From positions 110,817 through 174,816 of the forward strand of contig NZ_JAAGUY010000011.1 in the NCBI RefSeq assembly GCF_010868145.1: DNA of 64,000 nucleotides. The letters are read 5' to 3'. This document shows positions 6,698 through 15,780 of the stretch, piece by piece. The translations under genes were made by a program, and so were the position numbers. The stretch comes from Nocardia cyriacigeorgica. GTDB lineage: Bacteria; Actinomycetota; Actinomycetes; Mycobacteriales; Mycobacteriaceae. Position 1 is the first letter of the stretch; each line of letters opens with the position of its first letter. The notes below the pieces were generated by a model, which was given only the letters and a program-made list of their open reading frames with translations, searched no databases and was not told the DNA's origin.

Positions 6698-9475
6698 TCA
6701 TGGGCCCGACTTCGGGGACAGCAGTGCGGACAGCGCGTGAGCCGACTGCGGGTATCGGCCGACAAGGGCACTGAGCGCCGCAATTCGGGCGCTCTGTGCA
6801 CCTGCTTCGGGCTGGTGCCAGGTGGTGTCCTGGCCCAGTGCTGTGGCCAGCGCGGTGCACGTATCGGGGTGTGCGAACAGCAGATCGGTGACAGGGCCCG
6901 TCGCAGGCACCGATGTCGGCGCGGTGACCGCAGGGGAAGCAGACCACGGTGCCGTCCACGAGTCGATTGCGGGCAATGTCGCCGGGAAGGTGCGCCCGGC
7001 CTCGGTGACCAACCCGGGAACGAAGTCCGCTGCCTCCAGCCGCAACGTCTTGATCAGTGTCGGCAACCACGGCAGCAGCACCGCATCGGGTAGCCGGCCG
7101 AATGCCTTGGACAGCAACTCCACCACAAACGGTTTCAACGCGGGTGCGGGCTCCAAGGCCTGGAGGAAGCCGCTGAGGTAGCGCGGGAAGGACGGTACGA
7201 CGAGCGGGTTGGCCAGCATCTCGTCGCACCGCGTGCGCAACTCGGGCAAGGTGACAAGCCCGAGCTGGAATTGCGCGGCCCACAGCAGCGCCACTTTGTC
7301 CGGCGATTCCGGATGCGATTGGCGCACCGCCAGTTCGAGCTGGGTGTGATCGCATCCCAGCGACAGCGCGAGGTTTTCCATGCCGAACAGGAACCCGAGC
7401 ATGGCGCCGACTTGCCGGGTGCCGGTGTCGTCGTCGGTGAAGGCGATCGGCAGCAGGGTGCAGTAGTGGGCGTAACCCTCGGTGACGAAGCGGCGGCTCC
7501 ACTCGGGCAGCTCGGGTCCGGTGCCGCGGAAATGGTTGAGTAGCCGCCGGATCCGACGCAGCACCTCTGGTGCGTCGTCGACAGTACGTTCGGCCGACAG
7601 CAAGGCGACCGCGCGGGACCCGAGTTCATCGGCCAACCGCACCTGGTCGAGATAGACCAGCGCATCCTCGACCGCCCCCAACGCGGCGGCGGCGGTGGCG
7701 TCCGCGGCGGCGACCTCACGGCGCAGCCGGTGCTCGAGCACCTGCTCGACGGTCACACCTTCGTAGCCGAGTTCGACCAGTCTGCGCTGGTGCCTGCCCA
7801 GCGCCAGATCCCAGCTCTCCTGGATCGACCGTTCACCCAGACCCCGCGAACCCATGATCGGGCGGGCAGCATCGGGTGGCAGCAATCTGCGCAGCACCCA
7901 CAGCAGATCCGAGCATGGCCGCAGCTGCGGATCAGCGCGCAGGTCGAGCAAGGTGCGCTGGATGGTGCGCTTGGTCTGATCCAGTCCGAGCGGGGCCAGC
8001 CGGTCCAGCACGTCTCGTGCCAGCGGCGGCAACGCGTCGTAGCCGACCTGGCCGATGCGGTCGCCACCCAGCAGGATCTCGCACAGATGACGCACATCGC
8101 GACGCCCCGGAACCCGATCCTTCTCGATACAGGTGATCGCGGCATCCTGGAAGTCATACGGAGTCGGCCGCGCCCGATTACGCATGCCCGCCAGCAGGAT
8201 CGACGTCTCGAACACCGCGATGGCGTCCGCGGTGGAGGCCAGATAGCCGTTGCGGCGTGCCAGCCGCACGATGTCGACCGACCATTCCAGCAGTTCCGCT
8301 TCGTCGAGCTCGTCCAATGGCGGTGGACTCGACAGGAAGCCGGACAGCCGGTCTGTGACATCGGCGGTCACAGGGGCGATCGCCTTGCGCTTGGCCCGCG
8401 AACCTGTCGTCTTCGCCCCGAGCCGGAATGCCGACAGCCCACCGCGCCTGAGCCCCTTCGACCATGTCGCCGCAGCAATGGAGACCGAGCCGGGAGCGGA
8501 CCCGAACTGCGCTTCGATGGCGGAATGGCTGGACGGAATCAGCCCATAACGCCATTCGGTGGCGGTGCGCGGTTCGATCACGTACGGCTCGCCCTCATAT
8601 CCGACGCCGAACTCTTCGACCCGGCTGGCCGCATGGAAGGCGCCGCAGATGTAGAGACAATTCGCCGGATCGGTACCGGTCGCCGCCAGGTGCTCACGCA
8701 TGCGCGTCCACATGTAGCGCTCGCGGTCTTCGTCGCGGTCGTGGTCGCGGGTGGGCCGCAGCCGGCGGAACAGACTGCCGATCATCACCATGACCTGGCG
8801 GTAGGTGTCGTAGTCGGCGCCGGTCAACGGCTGTTCGACATATTGGTCCCACCACTCCGACCAGTGCCTGACCTTGCCGTGATGGAGCAGGTACTGCTCC
8901 AGGTCGCCGAAACGTGGACGCAGATCGCCGATGTCGATACCGACCGCGTCTCCGTGCAGCGCCACCTCCTCGTCGGTGTCGGCCGTCTCACCGGGCGGAC
9001 CCGAATCCTGCGGCGACCATTGGAAGACATGATCGGTTGACCGGTCGACCAGTACCAATTCCACGCCCGGTGTGCCGAGTGCATAGGCGATGGCCTGGTA
9101 CTCGGCAGACGCCTCGGTGATCGGCGCGACCACCGACAGCGGCGCCCACTGTGCCGGAAATCCGTCGAGCTCGCCGGCGAAGGCCTGTAGTGCCACCGGA
9201 AGCGTGCAGTTGTGCAGTTCGTCCAGCAGGGGGCGGAGATCTTCACACAGTTCGAGATAGATGACCGCGGGCCGCTTCTCGTGTAGCCGCCGCACCATCG
9301 CCAGCGCGGAGGCAGGCGAATGGTGACAGACCGGGAAGATCTCCAGCTCTTCGCTCAGGGCACGGTCGACGTCATCGACCATCCCGGCGAGAATCTCGCC
9401 GAGTACGCCGGGCCCGGTGGCGAACTCGGTGGCAGCGTCGGCCAGCTGCTCGCGCAGCGCCGCGAAGGTGCTCAC
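6698..9475 (-). CDS. DUF5682-like large protein of the MoxR/VWA operon
   Basis: A 925-residue protein that ends the five-gene operon; its ATG overlaps the ATPase stop. Its enzymatic role is not known. The N-terminal ~290 residues contain spaced conserved-looking elements: FPVCHHSPAS (HH at 51-52), VIYLELCEDLRPLLDEL (E75, E78), VLVDRSTDHVFQW and CLYICGAFHAA (GAFH at 278-281). This layout is reminiscent of EreA/TIKI/TraB-type metal-dependent hydrolases, which is my inference. The remaining ~600 residues are alpha-helical and Arg/Leu-rich with no motif I recognise. I associate such proteins with the DUF5682 family found beside MoxR and VWA genes. No signal peptide or membrane segment is seen, so it should be cytosolic. 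Confidence 0.75.
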   Translation of the reverse strand: MSTFAALREQLADAATEFATGPGVLGEILAGMVDDVDRALSEELEIFPVCHHSPASALAMVRRLHEKRPAVIYLELCEDLRPLLDELHNCTLPVALQAFAGELDGFPAQWAPLSVVAPITEASAEYQAIAYALGTPGVELVLVDRSTDHVFQWSPQDSGPPGETADTDEEVALHGDAVGIDIGDLRPRFGDLEQYLLHHGKVRHWSEWWDQYVEQPLTGADYDTYRQVMVMIGSLFRRLRPTRDHDRDEDRERYMWTRMREHLAATGTDPANCLYICGAFHAASRVEEFGVGYEGEPYVIEPRTATEWRYGLIPSSHSAIEAQFGSAPGSVSIAAATWSKGLRRGGLSAFRLGAKTTGSRAKRKAIAPVTADVTDRLSGFLSSPPPLDELDEAELLEWSVDIVRLARRNGYLASTADAIAVFETSILLAGMRNRARPTPYDFQDAAITCIEKDRVPGRRDVRHLCEILLGGDRIGQVGYDALPPLARDVLDRLAPLGLDQTKRTIQRTLLDLRADPQLRPCSDLLWVLRRLLPPDAARPIMGSRGLGERSIQESWDLALGRHQRRLVELGYEGVTVEQVLEHRLRREVAAADATAAAALGAVEDALVYLDQVRLADELGSRAVALLSAERTVDDAPEVLRRIRRLLNHFRGTGPELPEWSRRFVTEGYAHYCTLLPIAFTDDDTGTRQVGAMLGFLFGMENLALSLGCDHTQLELAVRQSHPESPDKVALLWAAQFQLGLVTLPELRTRCDEMLANPLVVPSFPRYLSGFLQALEPAPALKPFVVELLSKAFGRLPDAVLLPWLPTLIKTLRLEAADFVPGLVTEAGRTFPATLPAIDSWTAPWSASPAVTAPTSVPATGPVTDLLFAHPDTCTALATALGQDTTWHQPEAGAQSARIAALSALVGRYPQSAHALSALLSPKSGP

Positions 9476-10584
9476 GACAACCTCGCGATGGCGTCCCGCC
9501 CACCCTCCAGGAACTGCGTCCAGGCGCCGCCTTGGTCCTTGCTGCGGGGCTCGACGACGCCGTGCCAGTACTTGTTGAGGATGGTGAGATCCTCCGGGCT
9601 GCGCCGCGCCAACGAACCGACCAGCGAACCCGCCAGGGTCTGGGCACTCAGGGTGGTGTCGCCGAAGAACTGACTGTGCAGGATCGCATCCTCCAGCACA
9701 CCGATCTGCTCGGCGGTCGACAGCGCCGACTCCAGCTTGTCGTCGTCATTGGTCGCGGCATCGGCCGCTGACCGCAGGTCGGCGAAGCTGTCGAGCAGGA
9801 TATCGAGCAGCGTGGGCGGCAGCTCGAGCTCGATACGGTGGCGGCGCAGCAGCTCGGTGGTGCGGAATCGGACGATCTCGGCCTCGCTGCGCTTGCTGGT
9901 GACCACCGGGATACGCACGAAGTTGAACCGCCGTTTGAGCGCCGAGGACAGGTCGTTGACACCGCGGTCGCGGCTGTTGGCGGTAGCGATGATGGAGAAA
10001 CCCGGCTGAGCGAAAACGATATTGTCGTCGTCGAGTTCGGGAATCGAGACGTATTTCTCCGACAGGATGGAGATCAACGCGTCCTGCACATCGCTGGTGG
10101 AGCGGGTCAACTCCTCGAAGCGGCCGATGGTGCCCTGTTCCATCGCGGTCATGATGGGGGAGGGGATCATCGACTCGCGGGACTGACCCTTCGCGATGAC
10201 CATCGAGATGTTCCACGAGTACTTGATGTGGTCTTCGGTGGTGCCTGCGGTACCTTGCACCACCAGCGTGGAGTTGCGGCTGATCGCCGCCGAGAGCAGT
10301 TCGGCGAGCCAGCTCTTACCGGTACCGGGATCGCCGATCAGCAACAGACCTCGATCGGAGGCAAGGGTGACGATGCTGCGTTCGACGAAACTTCGGTCGC
10401 CGAACCACTTCTGCTCGATATCGCGGTCGAGGCCGTCGGCACGTTCGGAACCGAGGATGAACAGTCGCACCATCTTCGGGCTCAGCCGCCAGGCGAACGG
10501 CTTCGGACCGTCATCGATCGATTCCAGCCAGTCCAGTTCTTCGGCGTACTTGACCTCGGCGGGAGCGCGCAGCGCATCGGACAT
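9472..10584 (-). CDS. MoxR-type AAA+ ATPase
   Basis: A 370-residue AAA+ ATPase. The P-loop GDPGTGKS is at residues 84-91, a Walker-B-like GRFEEL at 154-159, sensor-1 IIATANSRDRG near 198-208, and an arginine-finger segment ALKRRF at 215-220. MoxR ATPases typically work with a VWA-domain partner as a chaperone that remodels or inserts metals into target proteins, as in RavA-ViaA or CbbQ-CbbO. The gene lies 13 bases after the VWA gene and overlaps the DUF5682-like gene, so the three are probably co-translated. Ribosome binding site GAAGGAG is seen before the ATG. Confidence 0.93.
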   Translation of the reverse strand: MSDALRAPAEVKYAEELDWLESIDDGPKPFAWRLSPKMVRLFILGSERADGLDRDIEQKWFGDRSFVERSIVTLASDRGLLLIGDPGTGKSWLAELLSAAISRNSTLVVQGTAGTTEDHIKYSWNISMVIAKGQSRESMIPSPIMTAMEQGTIGRFEELTRSTSDVQDALISILSEKYVSIPELDDDNIVFAQPGFSIIATANSRDRGVNDLSSALKRRFNFVRIPVVTSKRSEAEIVRFRTTELLRRHRIELELPPTLLDILLDSFADLRSAADAATNDDDKLESALSTAEQIGVLEDAILHSQFFGDTTLSAQTLAGSLVGSLARRSPEDLTILNKYWHGVVEPRSKDQGGAWTQFLEGGRDAIARLS

Positions 10585-10597
10585 GGTCGGGACTCCT

Positions 10598-12046
10598 TCA
10601 GTCGAGAAAGTTCTTCAGCTCGGCGACGAGCTTGCGGATATGGCCGGAGATGACGGGGGTGCCCATGGCTTTGAACCGTTGCCGGAACCACGGATTGACG
10701 CTCTGGTGGCCGGAGGAGTTCACCGAACCCACCGGGATGAACTTCACCCCGGATCGGTGCACCGACTCCATTGCCTCATACAGCGGCTGGGACCGGTCGA
10801 ACTCGTAGAAGTCCGAAATCCAGACCAGCACCGTGTTCTTCGGGTCGGTGATCTTCGGCTGGGCCATCGCCATGGCGACCGGGCCGTCGTTGCCGCCGCC
10901 GAGGTTGGTGCGCAGCAGCACCTCGAACGGGTCGTGTACCCAGGGAGTGAGATCGAGGGCACGGGTGTCGTAGGCGATCAGATGGACGTCCACCTTGGGC
11001 AGACCCGCGAAGATCGAGGCCAGGATCGTGCAGTTGACCATCGAATCGACCATTGACCCGGACTGGTCGACCACCACGATCATGCGAGCCGGGGTGGTGC
11101 GCTTGGCGGTCTGCCGGTAGAACAACCGGTCGACGTAGAGCCGTTCGTCCTCGGGGTTCCAGTTGGTGAGGTTCTTCCATATCGTGCGGTCGACATCGAG
11201 ATTGCGCAGGATGCGTTTGGGTGGCACCGAACGGTCCATCGCCGCTGCGGCGGTCTGCTTGACCTGGGTGCGCAGCACTTCGGCGACCTGATCGACATAG
11301 CGCCGGATCAATGCCTTCGCATTCGCCAGCGCCACACCGGACAGGTTCGTCTTGTCGCGCAGCAGCTGTTCGATCAGCGACATGCTCGGTGTCAGCTTCG
11401 CAGCGAGCGCCGGGTCGGCGAGCACCTCACGCAGCCGCATCCGTGATACCAGCTCGCCCTCGAGTTCGGACAGCACGCCGTCCATCTCGCCGCTGCCCTG
11501 ACCACCGAGCGCACGCCGGAACCACCCCGCATCGCGTTGCCAATCGACGAGCTTCCCTGCGCTGACGCCGCCGCTGCCGGTGGCGAACACATTGAGCAGC
11601 AGCTTGGATACCAGGGCCGCCGAGCGGACCTGTTCGCGATCGATGGCGGCCGGGGAATCCGGTGCAGTTGACGAGGTATCGGCTTCGTCTGTCGAACAGC
11701 GTTCCTCGGCACCGCCGTTATTCGCTGAGTGCACGGCGGCATCACCCGCCGGAACTATCGCGGGCGCCATGGAAGCTGATACCGGCAGCTGCCCGGAGCT
11801 CGGCACGGGGGTGATGCACAGCGTATCGAACTCGGCGACGAGCTCTGGGAAACGCTGAACGACATTGTCGACGGAAACGCCGGGATCCAGGAGCACCGGT
11901 GGCAGGCCGAGATCCTCGACGACGGCGACGCTGCCCGATTCCAGCGCCGGTTGTGGTTCGTTGCCGAAGATGGTGGCGAGCATGCGCCAGTACAGGATCT
12001 GACGACGGGTCTCATCGGACTCGGCGGGCGTGGGTATCTCACTCAT
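10598..12046 (-). CDS. VWA-domain protein, partner of the MoxR ATPase
   Basis: A 482-residue cytosolic protein. The C-terminal ~165 residues are a von Willebrand factor A domain with an intact MIDAS: VVVDQSGSM (D327, S329, S331), T380 in RTNLGGGND and D412 in WISDFYEF. Residues ~90-140 are a low-complexity Ser/Ala/Glu linker. Residues 140-310 form a helical region characteristic of VWA partners of MoxR ATPases. The expected role is metal-dependent substrate recognition for the ATPase. The start codon overlaps the stop of the 463-residue upstream gene. Confidence 0.9.
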   Translation of the reverse strand: MSEIPTPAESDETRRQILYWRMLATIFGNEPQPALESGSVAVVEDLGLPPVLLDPGVSVDNVVQRFPELVAEFDTLCITPVPSSGQLPVSASMAPAIVPAGDAAVHSANNGGAEERCSTDEADTSSTAPDSPAAIDREQVRSAALVSKLLLNVFATGSGGVSAGKLVDWQRDAGWFRRALGGQGSGEMDGVLSELEGELVSRMRLREVLADPALAAKLTPSMSLIEQLLRDKTNLSGVALANAKALIRRYVDQVAEVLRTQVKQTAAAAMDRSVPPKRILRNLDVDRTIWKNLTNWNPEDERLYVDRLFYRQTAKRTTPARMIVVVDQSGSMVDSMVNCTILASIFAGLPKVDVHLIAYDTRALDLTPWVHDPFEVLLRTNLGGGNDGPVAMAMAQPKITDPKNTVLVWISDFYEFDRSQPLYEAMESVHRSGVKFIPVGSVNSSGHQSVNPWFRQRFKAMGTPVISGHIRKLVAELKNFLD

Positions 12047-13434
12047 GTGCGCAGCAACCGTCCTGCCCGCTCCCGCAACACCGCAACGGCATCACCCGAT
12101 TTGGCCTGTGCCTTCAGCACTTTCGGGTCCGTTGGTCCGCAGGCCCAGTCGCCACCGTGCACATCGACGACCTTGCCCTTCACCTTGCGCTGCACCGCAA
12201 GTGGACGCAGCGACCATCGGCCGTGTTCCCAACGGAGCAGAGCGATACAGGCAGACGAACCGCGCACCGCTTCGGCATCCAGCGGCCCGCACGACGGCAG
12301 CCGCTCGGCGTCCACTGCGATCGCGGAGCCATCGAGCTCGAGCACGCCATCGCTGATCCGGTAGCCCTCGAGCAACACCGGCTCGGCGATGTGGACCGGA
12401 TCTCGGTCCAGCGGAGACGCCGCCGCGGCGACTGCACCGGGCAGTTGCACCCTGGCCGTGGCGAAGGGATCGGCGGGGTCACCGACGTCTGCGCGTGCGT
12501 CGTCCCACAACAGGTCGCCACCGGGCAACATCGGCATATCGGTCAGGTCGAGTGATCGGTGCGCGGCAAGGGCGGTGAGCAGATGCTGGTGCGCAGAGAG
12601 CAACTGCCACACGGCTGCGCCGACCACGGTATCGACTTTGGGCGCCGAGACACTGATTCGGACTCGCCGCGTCGTGGTGTGGTCGGCGGGTTCGAGCACC
12701 GCATACACCTGGGCCTGAACCGCTGACCCGTGCTCGTGCATATCGACACCGACGATGAACAATCGCCCGGAGACCGTGGCGGTCTCCGACGACGCGGGAA
12801 CACCGGGACCACGCGTGGTGAGCAGCATCGCCCGGCTCCACAGATCAGCCCAGCGTCGGACGGGAACACGCGGCAGTGTCGCTATCGGCACGCAGGCCCG
12901 CAACTCGGCGGCGAAGCCGTCGAGGAGAAATGCCAGACGGCGCTGGTCCGGTAGGGCGAGCAGAGTTTCGATGGTGTGGTCGGCCGCGGCCACCAGATCG
13001 TGGTCGACGCCGCGCCACCCGGTGATCGCGAGCTCCTGCAGCCAGGACCGGCAGGCCAGGACCGCGCCGTCTGCCGCGCCGCCGGCGGAGGGCTCCGACC
13101 ACGGCAGGCGTTCCCGCCCGGTGGCGGTGTCGAGCCGGTCAAGCAGCGCATCGTGGATCGCACCGAGCAGAGCGGCCCTGGCACCGGCGAGCGCGGTGAG
13201 ATCGTCGGGTGTCGGGGCGGCGGTACCGAGGCCCGCCACAGCTGCCGCTGCCGCGGCACCGAGCGGGGAACCGGCGACAGCGCCGGCGAGCGTATGCGCC
13301 GCATCGACGGTGCCCGCGTCGAGCCTGGCCAGTCCGTCGACCAGCGCGTTGTCGAATCCGGCGACGACCTCCAGCGCCTCGATGACCCCGGCGGGTGTAT
13401 CGGCGGTGAGTTCTTCGAGTTGGACGGCAAGCAT
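12043..13434 (-). CDS. Conserved hypothetical protein of the MoxR/VWA/SWIM operon
   Basis: I do not recognise a named domain in this 463-residue protein. Residues 1-150 are Ala-rich and helical. The middle is mixed, with strands such as RLFIVGVDMHEHGSAVQAQV and RVRISVSAPKVDTVVGAAVW. The C-terminal ~130 residues are richer in strands and close with a basic segment, VQRKVKGKVVDVHGGDW. There is no signal peptide or membrane span. Its ATG overlaps the SWIM gene stop and its own stop overlaps the VWA start, so stoichiometric co-translation with both neighbours is likely. It is a probable obligate subunit of the complex, function unknown. Confidence 0.8.
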   Translation of the reverse strand: MLAVQLEELTADTPAGVIEALEVVAGFDNALVDGLARLDAGTVDAAHTLAGAVAGSPLGAAAAAAVAGLGTAAPTPDDLTALAGARAALLGAIHDALLDRLDTATGRERLPWSEPSAGGAADGAVLACRSWLQELAITGWRGVDHDLVAAADHTIETLLALPDQRRLAFLLDGFAAELRACVPIATLPRVPVRRWADLWSRAMLLTTRGPGVPASSETATVSGRLFIVGVDMHEHGSAVQAQVYAVLEPADHTTTRRVRISVSAPKVDTVVGAAVWQLLSAHQHLLTALAAHRSLDLTDMPMLPGGDLLWDDARADVGDPADPFATARVQLPGAVAAAASPLDRDPVHIAEPVLLEGYRISDGVLELDGSAIAVDAERLPSCGPLDAEAVRGSSACIALLRWEHGRWSLRPLAVQRKVKGKVVDVHGGDWACGPTDPKVLKAQAKSGDAVAVLRERAGRLLRT

Positions 13435-13961
13435 CAGTCGGCCCCTCCCAGGGCCGGGAACCAGTGCATCTCCGGGATCGGCGTGGTGGTGCCCGGCAGT
13501 TCGAGATAGGCGAGGTGGCGCAGGAATCTACTGAACACCACGGCAGCGGGAGCGGGTTCATGGACAGGTGAGAGGGCCTGGGCGACAGTGTCGCCCTCGA
13601 CAACCTCGACGCCGAGGTACCGCGCGACCCGATCGGTGCCGTACTGCACGACTGCCTCGGCGATCAGCGCCTGCACATGCTTGCAGGGGTACGCACCGCG
13701 CAGGCCTCCGCACGGACGATTGTTGTTCGTGCTGCAGCTGAGCCCGTGCGTGGCCGCCGATACGGAGGACACGTAGACCCGGCCGATATCCGAGCCGCTG
13801 GACACCACTCCCTGGAGCCGGCCGTCGGCGAGTTCGACGAACGGCACCTTCGCGAGCTTGCGGGGCGCGACCGCGGGAACCACCCGCACCACCGACGCAC
13901 GTTCGTACTCCTCGTCGGAACTCGATTCCGGTGGATTCACCACCGAGACACCAGATATCAC
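13434..13961 (-). CDS. SWIM-type zinc finger protein, first gene of the operon
   Basis: About 175 residues with a SWIM-like zinc-binding module. The metal ligands are Cys-x7-Cys-x8-Cys-x-His, within GLSCSTNNNRPCGG and AYPCKHVQALI. SWIM domains bind DNA or protein partners. An N-terminal basic segment (VPAVAPRKLAKVPFVEL) and a C-terminal helical tail flank it. I chose the GTG at 13961 because GGGGAGGAG lies just upstream. A longer open frame up to 14099 would run across the probable divergent promoter and into the start of the oxidoreductase gene. The first Cys-x-Cys of classical SWIM motifs is stretched here. Confidence 0.75.
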   Translation of the reverse strand: MISGVSVVNPPESSSDEEYERASVVRVVPAVAPRKLAKVPFVELADGRLQGVVSSGSDIGRVYVSSVSAATHGLSCSTNNNRPCGGLRGAYPCKHVQALIAEAVVQYGTDRVARYLGVEVVEGDTVAQALSPVHEPAPAAVVFSRFLRHLAYLELPGTTTPIPEMHWFPALGGAD

Positions 13962-14092
13962 CGCACTCCTCCCCGTCCGATCGACATGGCACGAACCTAC
14001 GTGAGCCCACCGACAAGTCCCGGCCCGCGGCGCGCACCGGCGCCAACCTGCACGAAGCTTCCGGCACGGCCCGATCCGTGCTATCGAGAACC

Positions 14093-15652
14093 ATGACATC
14101 GACGCGTTCGGCCTACGACGTGGTGATCGTGGGTGGTGGCCACAACGGACTGGTCGCCGCCGCCTATCTGGCCCGTGCCGGCCGCTCGGTGCTCGTGCTG
14201 GAGAAACACTCCTACCTGGGTGGGGCGGCGGTGTCGGCGCGGGCCTTTCCTGGTGTGGACGTGCGGTTGTCGCGCTATTCGTACCTGGTGAGCCTGCTAC
14301 CCCGGCAGATCGTCACCGACCTCGGTCTGCGGTTCGAGACCAGGCGCCGCAGCGTCTCCTCCTACACTCCGGTCGGCGATAGCGGGCTGCTGGTCGACAC
14401 CACGTCCGAGGCGCGAACCAGGGACAGTTTCGTCCGTCTGACCGGGGCCGATCGGGAATTCCGGGCGTGGCAGCGGTTCTATACGATGACGGGAACCCTG
14501 GCGCGCCGCGTCTTCCCGAGCTTGACCCGCCCGCTCCCCACCCGTACGGAACTGCAACGCGCAGTGGATGATTCACATACCTGGGATGCGCTCTTCGAGC
14601 GCCCGCTCGGTGAAACGATCGAGGGCTGGTTCGCCGACGACACCATTCGCGGCGTCGTCTTCACCGACGCCTTGATCGGCACCTTCACCCATGCCCATGA
14701 TCCGACGTTGCGCCAGAATCGCTGCTTCCTCTATCACGTGATCGGCAACGGCACCGGAGACTGGGACGTCCCCATCGGCGGCATGGGTGCTCTCGCTACA
14801 GCATTGGCCACCGCGGCCCGCACCGCCGGTGCGCACCTGCACACCGGGTGCACGGTCACCGGCATCGACTCCGACGGCACGCGTGCCGAGGTCCGGTGGG
14901 AGGGCGGTGCGGTAGCCGCGCGGTATGTGTTGGTGAACGCGGCGCCCGCCGAGCTCGGGCGGCTACAGGGTGAAGCCGCCGGACCGAAACCCGAAGGTGC
15001 GCAACTGAAGATCAACATGGTTGTGCGCCGCCTGCCGCGGCTGCGTGACTCTGCCGTCGACCCCCGCGACGCCTTCGCTGGAACACTCCATGTGGCCGAG
15101 TCGTACTCGCAGCTCGAGCACGCCTACGCGGAAGCCGCCTCGGGCCGGATGCCGTCAGCGCCACCCGCGGAGATCTACTGCCACACGCTCACCGATCCGA
15201 GCATCCTCGGTGCCGATGCAGCCGGCCTGCACGCCCTCACTCTGTTCGGATTGCACACGCCCGCACGGCTGTTCGAGAACACCCCAGCGGCCACGAAGGA
15301 AGAGCTGGTGGCAGCGACTCTGGCGCAGCTGGATGCGATACTCGCCGAACCGATCCGGGACTGTCTCGCGGTGGATGTCGACGGCAACCCGTGTCTCGAA
15401 GCGAAATCGCCGCTCGACCTCGAGGCCGAGGTCGGATTGCCCGGCGGCCACATCTTCCACCGCGACCTGGCCTTCCCGTACCGTCCGGACGAGGACGATC
15501 GCGACGACTCGGCGACCAGATGGGGCGTGGCCACCGGGCAGCCGAATATATTCCTCTGCGGTGCGGGCGCGCTGCGCGGCGGGGGTGTCAGTGGTATTCC
15601 CGGTCACAATGCCGCGATGGCTGTCCTGGAAGCCACCAGCGCCGGTAGGTAA
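14093..15652 (+). CDS. Phytoene desaturase-like FAD-dependent oxidoreductase
   Basis: A 519-residue flavoprotein. The dinucleotide-binding motif VVIVGGGHNGLVAAAYLARA occupies the N-terminus, and a C-terminal flavin-contact segment GAGALRGGGVSGIPGHNAAM closes the fold, as in CrtI/phytoene-dehydrogenase-related oxidoreductases of actinobacteria. The substrate is unknown; relatives act on hydrophobic compounds such as carotenoids or retinoids. The ATG at 14093 is 131 bases from the divergent SWIM gene. An upstream extension in the same frame would overlap that promoter region and is unlikely. No carotenoid synthesis gene is present nearby. Confidence 0.85.
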   Translation: MTSTRSAYDVVIVGGGHNGLVAAAYLARAGRSVLVLEKHSYLGGAAVSARAFPGVDVRLSRYSYLVSLLPRQIVTDLGLRFETRRRSVSSYTPVGDSGLLVDTTSEARTRDSFVRLTGADREFRAWQRFYTMTGTLARRVFPSLTRPLPTRTELQRAVDDSHTWDALFERPLGETIEGWFADDTIRGVVFTDALIGTFTHAHDPTLRQNRCFLYHVIGNGTGDWDVPIGGMGALATALATAARTAGAHLHTGCTVTGIDSDGTRAEVRWEGGAVAARYVLVNAAPAELGRLQGEAAGPKPEGAQLKINMVVRRLPRLRDSAVDPRDAFAGTLHVAESYSQLEHAYAEAASGRMPSAPPAEIYCHTLTDPSILGADAAGLHALTLFGLHTPARLFENTPAATKEELVAATLAQLDAILAEPIRDCLAVDVDGNPCLEAKSPLDLEAEVGLPGGHIFHRDLAFPYRPDEDDRDDSATRWGVATGQPNIFLCGAGALRGGGVSGIPGHNAAMAVLEATSAGR

Positions 15653-15780
15653 TTCGGCGCGAAGCAATATCCTCCTATTATTTCCACCCGAGTTTCGGGC
15701 CCGCGAATATGGCGGTATCGTTGGCGCCCGGGGCGGCGAGGATGCCGTCCGTTCCGTTGATCCGGCGCCGAGGAGAACAG

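Noticed and set aside
6454..6801. N-terminal extension of the TerD protein
   Set aside because: The upstream part overlaps the end of the 925-aa gene and has no TerD-like sequence; a ribosome binding site fixes the start near 6447.
7730..9040. A 436-codon plus-strand frame opposite the DUF5682-like gene
   Set aside because: The minus-strand gene has clear operon context and start overlap; the plus frame has no ribosome binding site or family features.
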